The position numbers and the translations under genes were made by a program. Shown piece by piece: positions 1 through 5,753 of a DNA stretch of 11,382 nucleotides. This stretch comes from Candidatus Methanofastidiosum methylothiophilum. GTDB lineage: Archaea; Methanobacteriota_B; Thermococci; Methanofastidiosales; Methanofastidiosaceae. The DNA lies in assembly GCA_001587675.1 (NCBI GenBank), contig LNGD01000040.1:1-11382 (forward strand), in the 5' to 3' direction. Below the pieces are notes generated by a model, which was not told the origin of the DNA, searched no databases, and saw only the letters and a list, made by a program, of their open reading frames with translations. Numbering within the stretch: position 1 is the first letter of the stretch; each line of letters begins with the position of its first letter.

Positions 1-155
1 CAGGGGAGCCAATATTTGGGGAAAATATAGATCAAATTTATCAAAGTTGGAAAAAATTAATTGAAGCCGGCGTCACAGATTTATACCCTTCTCATGGGTC
101 ACCATTTAATATTAAGGTCCTGAAAAATAAACTTAGAAGAAAGGGTTTTCTTTGA
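1..155 (+). CDS. C-terminal fragment of a metallo-beta-lactamase-fold hydrolase (partial)
   Basis: The frame is open from the window edge (complete codons from base 3) to a TGA at 153-155, giving about 50 residues. The readable tail contains LIEAGVTDLYPSHGSPF. The pattern 'G-hydrophobic-x-P-x-H-G' near the C-terminus is typical of metallo-beta-lactamase-fold proteins, where the histidine is the last metal ligand. The rest of the metal site lies upstream of the window, so the substrate cannot be inferred. The stop codon directly abuts the stop of the convergent membrane-protein gene, with no spacer. Family assignment rests on one motif and is moderate. The reading frame itself is well supported by its normal, uninterrupted coding character. 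Confidence 0.6.
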   Translation, partial: GEPIFGENIDQIYQSWKKLIEAGVTDLYPSHGSPFNIKVLKNKLRRKGFL

Positions 156-917
156 TTATATCGTAACAAATGATAAATCAGCTAATCCAATTATATACAA
201 TATTAGTACTATGATTGGTTGATGGAGTAAATATATCTTAAGTGAATGTTTCCCTAAAAAAGACAGCATTTTAATAATATAATAATTTGAGAATTCAGGC
301 ATATTAAAATCTCTTTTTCCTTGTGGATAAAATACATTTCCTAAAAAGATACCAATCAAGACCACACCGAACCATGGAAAAATAGGGAAATAATCAAAAG
401 AGAAAAAGTATTTTGGTTCAAAACCAAGCCATAGAAAATAAGGTGTATCGAAGTTAAATTTCCCAAGATAAGTGCCTATTAATATAATACCTGTACCAAT
501 GACCAGATTTTTGTATTTATGTTTCAAGAAGGGATATGAGATAATTATTGAAATTCCGATTAGATGCAATATTCCAAATAGGATTATACCATCATTTAAA
601 AAAATAAGAGTGAACAAAGTTATAATAAATCCCCAAATAAAGATTTTTATCCCTCTAAGAAAATTTCTTTTTATTATATCTTTATTAGACAACTTTCCCT
701 TTAACTTTGAATTGCTGATAGTCAGTGAAGTTCCAACTAACAGTAAAAACAATGAAGCAGTTGTCCTCTGAAACAATACCCAGGGTATTGAATGTATTTT
801 TATTGGGAAGCCGGAAAGAAAAAATAAGTCATAGCTGATATGATATATGACCATCATAATAATTGCTATACCCCTCAGAGCGTCGATTTCCCAAAATCTA
901 TCGGATGTATAGTGCAT
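156..917 (-). CDS. DUF1624 / HGSNAT-catalytic-like integral membrane protein
   Basis: A 253-residue multipass membrane protein. The N-terminus has RFWEIDALRGIAIIMMVIYH at about residues 7-26, the signature start of the DUF1624 (heparan-alpha-glucosaminide N-acetyltransferase catalytic-like) family: a charged 'DxLRG' followed by a membrane helix carrying a conserved histidine. About seven hydrophobic segments follow. The last contains GKHSLKIYLLHQPII, the usual closing helix of this acyltransferase-related superfamily. Family members are thought to move acyl groups across or at the membrane, but prokaryotic substrates are mostly unknown, so I name no substrate. Length is normal for prokaryotic members. 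The ATG at 915-917 is supported by a TATA box centred about 25 bases upstream, implying a leaderless mRNA. It stands alone, convergent with the preceding gene and divergent from the lipoprotein gene. Confidence 0.8.
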   Translation of the reverse strand: MHYTSDRFWEIDALRGIAIIMMVIYHISYDLFFLSGFPIKIHSIPWVLFQRTTASLFLLLVGTSLTISNSKLKGKLSNKDIIKRNFLRGIKIFIWGFIITLFTLIFLNDGIILFGILHLIGISIIISYPFLKHKYKNLVIGTGIILIGTYLGKFNFDTPYFLWLGFEPKYFFSFDYFPIFPWFGVVLIGIFLGNVFYPQGKRDFNMPEFSNYYIIKMLSFLGKHSLKIYLLHQPIIVLILYIIGLADLSFVTI

Positions 918-936
918 GATTAATTTGGTAATCTTG

Positions 937-946
937 TATATATAAA
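937..946 (-). promoter_or_regulatory. TATA box for the DUF1624 gene
   Basis: On the minus strand this reads TTTATATATA, an archaeal TATA box. Its centre is about 25 bases before the ATG at 917, so transcription should start at or next to the start codon (leaderless). Inferred by eye from position and composition. Confidence 0.55.
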
Positions 947-967
947 CTGATTAGATTAACCTTAAAG

Positions 968-975
968 TTTATAAT
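968..975 (+). promoter_or_regulatory. TATA box for the Cys-rich lipoprotein gene
   Basis: TTTATAAT is centred about 25 bases before the ATG at 997, with no ribosome binding site in between, so a leaderless transcript is expected. Together with the opposite TATA box at 937-946 it makes a compact divergent promoter region of 79 bases. Confidence 0.55.
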
Positions 976-996
976 AAATTATTAACTATTCTTTTC

Positions 997-1704
997 ATGG
1001 ATTACAAAAGATTATGTTTATTTTTTACCATGGTTTTAATAGGATTTGTAATTTTATTTTCTGGATGCAATACTAAAAAAAATGAGCCACCACCTGTTAT
1101 TCCAAAGGATCTATGTGAAAATGTAACTTGTCCTGATGTTTGCCACGGGGAGGATTTATGGAGCCAAAAATGTTCAGATGGCGTATGTATTGATTTTGTT
1201 AGAATTGAGCCATGCTCTGAAAAATGTGGTTGTGTCGTTGACCTTTGTGCGAAAGTTAAATGTATCGATAAGTGTAGAGGCGAGGATCTTTGGTCCTATA
1301 AGTGTGTAAATGGAGTATGCGTCCCTGATTTCCTAAAAGAAAGTTGCTCTGTTGAGTGTGGCTGTGCACCTAAATTCTTCTATAAACTTGTTCCAGAAGC
1401 TAGATATAGGCTTCCTGAAGTAGGTATTATTGCAAATGTATACTCAATCAGAAGTGACCAAGTAATAAGGGCTGTAGTAACATGTAGAAGTTCATTTTGT
1501 TCAGATCCTCCAACTGTTTACTATACCAAATTTGAAGACCCTTTTGAAAGATCAGAAAATGAGACCGTTGTATACTACGGATCTGCATGGAAGAATTTTG
1601 AAGAAATGAAAGGTAATGAACTAAAAGTTAAAGAGAGCGCAACATATATGATTGGGGTAAGTAGTCAATATTATATAGAAGTGGGATTCTTAGACGATAA
1701 ATAA
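997..1704 (+). CDS. Secreted lipoprotein with two eight-cysteine repeats
   Basis: A 235-residue protein with an N-terminal signal: positively charged MDYKR, a hydrophobic core, then LFSGC with the lipobox cysteine at residue 24. It is probably lipid-anchored on the outer face of the membrane. Residues 38-79 and 82-123 are two copies of one module, exactly 44 residues (132 bases) apart. Cysteines fall at 40, 45, 49, 59, 64, 73, 77, 79 and at 84, 89, 93, 103, 108, 117, 121, 123. The shared core is C-x4-C-x3-C-x-GEDLWS-x2-C-x2-GVC. Eight cysteines per module suggest four disulfides or a metal site. Residues 127-235 have alternating hydrophobic residues suggesting beta structure, with one further cysteine pair (TCRSSFC). 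I do not recognise a named family for the C-terminal part; function is unknown. It converges with the MoeB-like gene with five bases between stops. Confidence 0.8.
   Translation: MDYKRLCLFFTMVLIGFVILFSGCNTKKNEPPPVIPKDLCENVTCPDVCHGEDLWSQKCSDGVCIDFVRIEPCSEKCGCVVDLCAKVKCIDKCRGEDLWSYKCVNGVCVPDFLKESCSVECGCAPKFFYKLVPEARYRLPEVGIIANVYSIRSDQVIRAVVTCRSSFCSDPPTVYYTKFEDPFERSENETVVYYGSAWKNFEEMKGNELKVKESATYMIGVSSQYYIEVGFLDDK
1108..1365 (+). repeat. In-frame tandem duplication encoding the Cys-rich module
   Basis: Two units with a 132-base period start at 1108 and 1240 and encode the two eight-cysteine modules of the lipoprotein. Cysteine spacing is identical in both copies, while the DNA has diverged, so this is an old internal duplication rather than a recent slip. 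Confidence 0.85.
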
Positions 1705-1709
1705 ACACT

Positions 1710-2453
1710 TTAGAAATATTTTGAGCAGACGACACAATCATTTTTTCTATTGAAATTAATTGTTTCAAAAAACATTGATTTTAGATCTACTATTAGTAGC
1801 TTACCGGATAAGGGATCTCCTATTCCTGTAAGTAGTTTAATAACTTCCATTGCCTCGAGAGAACCCAAAACACCGCATAGTGGACCAATAATTGGGAACT
1901 CTTCTTTCTTATCTGGCATATTAGGGAAAAGACATTTTATGCAGGGAGTTTTATTTGGGATAATTGTAGTTAATTGCCCATAATATGACTCTACTCCTGC
2001 ATGGACTAAAGGTATATTTTCTTTTAATGCGAATTCATTCAAGATATATCTTGTGTGGAAATTATCTAAGCAATCCACTAAAACATTGCTTTCCTTAAAT
2101 TTATTGATTGAATTCTCATCAACTTTTAAAGAGAAAGATTCTATTTCTATGGAGCTGTTTAAGCGAATAAGTTTTTCCTTTAGCGAAGTTGATTTGTCTT
2201 TTTTACCCAAATCCTCTTCAAAATGCATTATTTGCCTATTAAGATTAGATAATTCAGGTTTCTGGAAATCAATAAGATTTATCTTTCCAATTCCACTTGC
2301 TGCAAGATACGTTGCAGTAGGGCATCCAAGACCCCCACAGCCAAATATCGTGACAGTTGAATCTTTTAGAACAATCTGGGATTTCTCCCCAAAATCTTTT
2401 AGGATAAGCTGTCTTTTATATCTCTGATTTTCTTTCTCGGATAGTTTTGTTAT
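1710..2453 (-). CDS. MoeB/ThiF/UbaA-type sulfur-carrier adenylyltransferase, apparent ATA start
   Basis: An E1-like enzyme of 247 residues that would adenylate the C-terminal glycine of a small ubiquitin-like sulfur carrier (MoaD, ThiS or SAMP type), for molybdopterin, thiamine or tRNA thiolation. It shows RYKRQ (11-15), the nucleotide loop GCGGLG (38-43), SNLNRQ (69-74), D130 in CLDN, two zinc CxxC pairs (171/174 and 240/243) and the helix GSLEAMEVIKLL. These agree in position with E. coli MoeB (R14, R73, D130, zinc cysteines near 172/175 and 244/247, 249 residues; numbers from memory). The first in-frame ATG, at 2228, would delete the nucleotide-binding loop. Upstream the frame is open to a TGA at 2478-2480 but has no ATG, GTG or TTG. 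ATA at 2451-2453 follows GGTGA by four bases and makes the N-terminus align with MoeB without a gap. The gene is 16 bases downstream of thiamine pyrophosphokinase. Its carrier partner is not in the window. Confidence 0.85.
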   Translation of the reverse strand: MTKLSEKENQRYKRQLILKDFGEKSQIVLKDSTVTIFGCGGLGCPTATYLAASGIGKINLIDFQKPELSNLNRQIMHFEEDLGKKDKSTSLKEKLIRLNSSIEIESFSLKVDENSINKFKESNVLVDCLDNFHTRYILNEFALKENIPLVHAGVESYYGQLTTIIPNKTPCIKCLFPNMPDKKEEFPIIGPLCGVLGSLEAMEVIKLLTGIGDPLSGKLLIVDLKSMFFETINFNRKNDCVVCSKYF

Positions 2454-2457
2454 GGGC

Positions 2458-2462
2458 TCACC
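2458..2462 (-). promoter_or_regulatory. Ribosome binding site that fixes the ATA start of the MoeB-like gene
   Basis: On the minus strand this is GGTGA, complementary to the archaeal 16S rRNA tail. It lies four bases before ATA at 2451-2453, inside the 16-base spacer after the upstream stop codon. No other start candidate has a site at a workable distance. Confidence 0.65.
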
Positions 2463-2469
2463 ACTTATT

Positions 2470-3099
2470 TTATCTTCTCAATATTGATAAAACTTTACCC
2501 TTATTAAAATATACTATCGCTTTTTTATCTATTATTATATTCCTTAATGTTAACGTCTGACCCATCTCAACTTTTACATCTTTTAGATTATATCTACCAC
2601 CTTGAATGTTCAAATCCTCAACTACCTCTGAAATAGGTATCAAGGATAATTCATGCCCTTGTTTTCCAATATACTCTTTTTTAGAATTTATAATCTCTAT
2701 TTCATAAAGTTGAGTTAGTAATTTCGAAGTTATACCAACTTTATCTATTCTAAAAAGCAAGAATAGATTGCCTAATGCATGATCAAGCTCCTCTTTGAAA
2801 CTACCTAGGATTACTATTTCGTTTGAACCTAGGGATATTGCATAATCAACTGCAATCTCTCCGTCAGTCTTGTCTTTATCTGAGGGAAAAGATATAGTTT
2901 TGATTCCTTTATTTTTTGCTTCATTTAGCTCTTCAGATGTTATTGAGTCAAAATCTCCGAGAAGAACATCAATATTAAGGCCCATCTTTTTAGCTGTCTT
3001 GTAACCACCATCAGATACCAAAACAGTATCGAAACTCCCATCTAGATCGCATGGCTCAGATTCACTTAAGATTATTAGGGTTTTTTTATTTGAAAGCAT
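2470..3099 (-). CDS. Thiamine pyrophosphokinase
   Basis: A 209-residue cytoplasmic kinase that transfers pyrophosphate from ATP to thiamine to give thiamine diphosphate. The catalytic domain shows SDGGYKTA (29-36), LLGDFDSI (46-53), PSDKDKTDGE (72-81) and LDHALGN (105-111). These match the family motifs: Asp clusters for magnesium-ATP, then the DH of the usual GGRxDH. Here the glycine-arginine part of GGRxDH is replaced by FKEE, while the DH is kept. The C-terminal thiamine-binding beta domain is seen in GHELSLIPIS (148-157), GGRYNL and TLRN, ending with a glycine turn before the final strand. The ATG at 3097-3099 overlaps the end of thiT by 14 bases, implying translational coupling. Together with the transporter this makes a thiamine salvage pair: uptake, then activation. 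Confidence 0.9.
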   Translation of the reverse strand: MLSNKKTLIILSESEPCDLDGSFDTVLVSDGGYKTAKKMGLNIDVLLGDFDSITSEELNEAKNKGIKTISFPSDKDKTDGEIAVDYAISLGSNEIVILGSFKEELDHALGNLFLLFRIDKVGITSKLLTQLYEIEIINSKKEYIGKQGHELSLIPISEVVEDLNIQGGRYNLKDVKVEMGQTLTLRNIIIDKKAIVYFNKGKVLSILRR

Positions 3100-3607
3100 C
3101 TATGAGTTTCTTCTTAGAGAGAATATAAATAAATATCGCTGTTACGACAAGTTCTGGGATCAAATAAGACCCATTGTAAATTGCTGAATAATATATTGGA
3201 TTTATTCCCTCAGGTGCGTACATCCCGAAAAATATGAATCCTGAAAGGAAGTGGCAAATAAATCTTAAAGAAACTCCAATACCTGCGCCAATAAATGGAT
3301 ATTTTTTCATGAAAGTAGCAATGCCTAGTGCTCCAAATGCTAGGGGATAGTCTAAAATGAACTGTGCTGGATGAACAAAGAATGGCTCAACCATGAATTG
3401 GACAATTCCATAAAGAATAGAGCCAGTAAGAGCAACTTTTGGTCTGTTTCTAAGAGCTAGATAGATTATTGGAATCATACTTCCGGCTGTAATTGATCCG
3501 CCTTGTGGCATCTGGAATACTTTAATGAAACTCAGAACTGTTGAAAGAGCTATAGCAATTGCCATTTCAGATATCTCTCTGGCCGTAAATATAGTTCTAT
3601 GTTCCAT
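3086..3607 (-). CDS. thiT: ThiT-type thiamine-binding S component of an ECF transporter
   Basis: A 173-residue membrane protein with about six helices, the substrate-binding (S) subunit of an energy-coupling-factor transporter. It would capture external thiamine and dock with a shared EcfA/A'/T module, which is not in this window. Family marks include AREISEMAIAIALS near the N-terminus, HFLSGFIFFGMYAPEG (119-134) and YYSAIYNGSY (139-148). Aligned from memory with Lactococcus ThiT, His125, Tyr146 and Asn151 are kept (H119, Y140, N145), but Glu84 is Asp and Trp133 is Phe. An in-frame TTG at 3635-3637 could add ten residues. I prefer the ATG at 3605-3607 because the TATA-like box at 3638-3645 would place the transcript start downstream of that TTG. 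Its link to thiamine pyrophosphokinase strongly supports the substrate. Confidence 0.88.
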   Translation of the reverse strand: MEHRTIFTAREISEMAIAIALSTVLSFIKVFQMPQGGSITAGSMIPIIYLALRNRPKVALTGSILYGIVQFMVEPFFVHPAQFILDYPLAFGALGIATFMKKYPFIGAGIGVSLRFICHFLSGFIFFGMYAPEGINPIYYSAIYNGSYLIPELVVTAIFIYILSKKKLIDAFK

Positions 3608-3637
3608 ATGAAAACCTTTTGATTTACTAAAAAGCAA

Positions 3638-3645
3638 TATTTAAA
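3638..3645 (-). promoter_or_regulatory. Probable TATA box for the thiT - TPK - moeB-like operon
   Basis: TTTAAATA on the minus strand lies in the 46-base gap after nadM, about 34 bases before the preferred thiT ATG. That implies a leader of around ten bases. There is no room for a THI-box (TPP) riboswitch. Confidence 0.4.
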
Positions 3646-3653
3646 ATTTTCGA

Positions 3654-4205
3654 CTAAATTGAATTTGCCATTTCTTGGTACGAAGTTTCTTTTTTATCTG
3701 ACTTAATTATCTCAAATAGTCTTGCTACTCCGTCAATATCCTTTATGACCTCTGCTGTTGCTTTAGGCACAAGGCTTTCCCAATCTCCCTTGTTTAAAAT
3801 TCTGTTTCTTATTTCTTCACCAGAATAAATTGTTCTTTTATAAAATTCAGGACCTCTTACATCATAAGCCGATTCTTTGAAAAGTCTAACTGTTACTGGT
3901 TCGTTTGCATAGACTACATCAAAAGGTGGCGTAATGGTTTCAACATGCTTTACCCATAATGCATTTCTATATATATCCGGTACAGGTAAAATATGAACTC
4001 GCCTTAGATCAACTCCTTCTGTTTCTAAGGTTTTTTTAATCATGAGAAATCTTTCGCCTGCAGTAAAGGGATTTTGGATTGTATGAGAAACCTGTGAACT
4101 TCCTATAGCTATAATTATCTCTTTTGAAGAATTCAAAATTAGTTTTACAACATGAAGATGTCCTAGATGAAAAGGCTGGAACCTTCCAACGTAAAGTGCC
4201 CTCAT
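3654..4205 (-). CDS. nadM: Archaeal nicotinamide-nucleotide adenylyltransferase
   Basis: A 183-residue cytoplasmic enzyme that joins NMN and ATP to form NAD+ and pyrophosphate. It belongs to the archaeal NadM nucleotidyltransferase family. The N-terminal GRFQPFHLGH (7-16) contains the HxGH motif that binds ATP. YSGEEIR (127-133) is the family's ISxxxIR-type motif near the C-terminus. Also typical are NPFTAGER (45-52) and the WVKHVE segment (84-89). Length is close to other archaeal members (about 165-185). The ATG at 4203-4205 has a TATA box centred about 26 bases upstream and so is probably translated from a leaderless mRNA. It sits 46 bases upstream of thiT on the same strand, so NAD and thiamine diphosphate genes are neighbours. 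The final 15 or so residues (DKKETSYQEMANSI) are polar and probably disordered. Confidence 0.93.
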   Translation of the reverse strand: MRALYVGRFQPFHLGHLHVVKLILNSSKEIIIAIGSSQVSHTIQNPFTAGERFLMIKKTLETEGVDLRRVHILPVPDIYRNALWVKHVETITPPFDVVYANEPVTVRLFKESAYDVRGPEFYKRTIYSGEEIRNRILNKGDWESLVPKATAEVIKDIDGVARLFEIIKSDKKETSYQEMANSI

Positions 4206-4226
4206 AAATCCTAATTTCTCTTGCAG

Positions 4227-4235
4227 TTATATAAA
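4227..4235 (-). promoter_or_regulatory. TATA box for nadM
   Basis: TTTATATAA on the minus strand is centred about 26 bases before the nadM ATG at 4205, consistent with a leaderless start. Confidence 0.55.
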
Positions 4236-4252
4236 CTTATGCCACCCAAAGG

Positions 4253-4260
4253 TTTATAAT
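4253..4260 (+). promoter_or_regulatory. TATA box for the prefoldin gene block
   Basis: TTTATAAT lies about 48 bases before the TTG start. Transcription about 25 bases downstream (near 4281) leaves a leader of about 24 bases that includes the ribosome binding site at 4294-4300. With 4227-4235 it forms mirrored divergent boxes. Confidence 0.5.
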
Positions 4261-4293
4261 TACTCTATTTCAAATTTTGTTATATACAATATT

Positions 4294-4300
4294 GAGGTGG
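4294..4300 (+). promoter_or_regulatory. Strong ribosome binding site selecting a TTG start
   Basis: GAGGTGG closely matches the archaeal anti-Shine-Dalgarno complement and lies four bases before TTG at 4305-4307. It decides the non-ATG start of the prefoldin gene. Confidence 0.65.
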
Positions 4301-4304
4301 TATT

Positions 4305-4658
4305 TTGCAGAATATTCCGGAGAATATACAACAGGAACTAATGCAATTTCAACAGTTGCAGAGTCAGTACCAAATTATAGTTAGCCAATTACAATCTTTA
4401 AAAATTGAAATGAGTGAAACAGAAGCCGCATTGAGCGAGCTTTCAAAAACAGAGAATCCCGTTGTTTACAAGAGTATTGGCAGTATTTTAATAAAGTCTG
4501 AAAAAGCTGATCTTTTAGAAGATCTCAACAAAAAGAAGGAGTCCATTGACATCAGGATAAAAACTATTGAAAAGCAAGAGGATAGAGTGAAGAAAAAGCT
4601 TGAAGAGATGCAGAAAAATCTTCAGAAGGCTTTAGGTGGTCAACCCTCCTCCGGTTAA
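4305..4658 (+). CDS. pfdB: Prefoldin beta subunit
   Basis: A 117-residue subunit of the archaeal prefoldin hexamer (two alpha, four beta), a cytoplasmic chaperone that holds unfolded proteins and passes them to the thermosome. The layout is typical: an N-terminal coiled-coil helix rich in Gln, Leu and Glu (about 1-50), the central hairpin with NPVVYKSIGSILIKS (52-66), then a C-terminal coiled coil rich in Lys and Glu (about 70-110). Length is that of archaeal beta subunits. The start is TTG, selected by the GAGGTGG site just upstream. It is the first gene of a run with the DHH phosphoesterase and TYW1, about 30 bases before the former. The stop codon lies within a short G+C-rich palindrome. 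Confidence 0.9.
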   Translation: MQNIPENIQQELMQFQQLQSQYQIIVSQLQSLKIEMSETEAALSELSKTENPVVYKSIGSILIKSEKADLLEDLNKKKESIDIRIKTIEKQEDRVKKKLEEMQKNLQKALGGQPSSG

Positions 4659-4663
4659 ACCGG
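4651..4663 (+). repeat. G+C-rich perfect palindrome spanning the prefoldin stop codon
   Basis: CCGGTT-A-AACCGG includes the TAA stop at 4656-4658. As RNA it could form a five-base-pair stem with a TAA loop. No oligo-T tract follows, so it is not a typical archaeal terminator. It might mark an mRNA processing or coupling point, but chance is possible. Confidence 0.4.
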
Positions 4664-4688
4664 TGAATATTTTGTTGAGAATGAATAA

Positions 4689-5753
4689 ATGTTGTCTAAT
4701 GTAGAGTATACTAGATTAATGGAAATATTATTGCGACAAGACGATTATATAATACTTCTTCACCAAAACGCTGATCCAGATGCAGTTGGAAGCGGAATAG
4801 CTCTAAAGGAGCTATTGAAATCACAAGGCAAAAAAGTAATAATAGGCACTGAAACATTAAATAATCTTTCAAAAAATCTCCTTTCAAACCTTGGAGATTT
4901 TATAGTAACAGCCCCAACTGATAACAAGAATCTGATAATACTTGACACTTCTACTCCTGTTCAACTTGGTATTTTTGAACGAATGCTTGACAATGCTGAA
5001 GTATTGATATCCATAGATCACCATGAAACTTTTGAAACAAGTAAATTTAAAGGTAAAAAGTACACTTATTGCCTCAATAAAGAAAGAACTTCAACTGCAG
5101 AAATAATATTTGACATAATGCTTAAAATGAAAGACGAGGGCCTATTAAATAAAGAAAACCTTGACTGTGATAAATTAATTAGAGGGATTCTAACTGGAAT
5201 TGTTACAGATACTGGGCACATGAGATTTTCAGACGTCAATACATTAAAAACTCTGATACATATCTTCAAGAAAGGTTACCATATATCCGATGTCGATGAC
5301 CTTTTAAAAGTTGAAGATGACATTTCAAAGAAAATTGCAATTCTAAAGGCCCATCAGAGAATGAAGATTTACAGTATTTCTGACTTTATTGTTGCAACTT
5401 CAAATGTTTCTAGTTGTGAAGCTCTTTCTGCAAAGGCTATTCTATCGACTGGTGCAGATGTTGCCTTCGTTGGAGCAGATAATGGGTCCGAGGTAAGGAT
5501 TAGCGGTCGTGCTAAGAAAGCAGTACTTGATAGAGGAATAAATCTAGCAAAGATAATGTCTCAAGTTGCTTCTATAATTGATGGGGAAGGTGGCGGCCAT
5601 AAAGGTGCGGCCGGTGCAAATGGCAAAAGAAATATGGAAGAAGGTTTAAAGAAGTGTGTCGAGTATTTTGTTCAGGAGCTCGGAGGAACTACCAATGGAG
5701 AATGTGTGGAGTACACTGAAGAGACAGAAATACAAGATTGTTGGGGCAAATAG
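4689..5753 (+). CDS. DHH-DHHA1 family phosphoesterase (NrnA/RecJ-like)
   Basis: A 354-residue cytoplasmic metal-dependent phosphoesterase. The DHH domain shows HQNADPDAVGSG (25-36, with H25, D29 and D31), LIILDTS with D86, the signature SIDHHE (108-113) and GIVTDTGHMRFS with D174. All expected manganese ligands are present. The DHHA1 domain ends with GEGGGHKGAAG (299-309), the substrate-binding GGGH motif. Relatives degrade short oligonucleotides (nanoRNase), cleave cyclic dinucleotides, or act as archaeal RecJ-like nucleases, so the exact substrate cannot be settled here. The gene starts about 30 bases after prefoldin with only a weak ribosome binding site, so it probably depends on upstream translation. 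Its last 59 bases overlap the start of the TYW1 gene in another frame. Confidence 0.85.
   Translation: MLSNVEYTRLMEILLRQDDYIILLHQNADPDAVGSGIALKELLKSQGKKVIIGTETLNNLSKNLLSNLGDFIVTAPTDNKNLIILDTSTPVQLGIFERMLDNAEVLISIDHHETFETSKFKGKKYTYCLNKERTSTAEIIFDIMLKMKDEGLLNKENLDCDKLIRGILTGIVTDTGHMRFSDVNTLKTLIHIFKKGYHISDVDDLLKVEDDISKKIAILKAHQRMKIYSISDFIVATSNVSSCEALSAKAILSTGADVAFVGADNGSEVRISGRAKKAVLDRGINLAKIMSQVASIIDGEGGGHKGAAGANGKRNMEEGLKKCVEYFVQELGGTTNGECVEYTEETEIQDCWGK
5682..5686 (+). promoter_or_regulatory. Ribosome binding site for TYW1 inside the DHH gene
   Basis: GGAGG ends eight bases before ATG at 5695-5697. It favours this start over an in-frame GTG at 5656. Confidence 0.6.

Noticed and set aside
1108..1365. 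Tandem repeat as a mobile or CRISPR-type repeat
   Set aside because: It is a diverged in-frame protein module duplication, with no spacers or terminal repeats.
2226..2228. ATG at 2226-2228 as the start of the MoeB-like gene
   Set aside because: It would remove the RYxRQ, GxGGLG and SNLNRQ motifs, all of which are intact and in frame upstream.
3635..3637. TTG as the start of thiT
   Set aside because: It lies next to the TATA-like box, so the transcript would start downstream of it; the ATG at 3607 fits better.
3608..3653. TPP riboswitch ahead of thiT
   Set aside because: Only 46 bases separate nadM and thiT, too little for a THI-box, and no conserved core sequence is present.
4681..4704. 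Seven-codon ORF (ATG to TAG) overlapping the DHH start, as a regulatory uORF
   Set aside because: Too short to distinguish from chance in AT-rich DNA, with no ribosome binding site of its own.
5656..5658. GTG as the TYW1 start
   Set aside because: It adds 13 residues not found in archaeal TYW1 and enlarges the overlap with the DHH gene.
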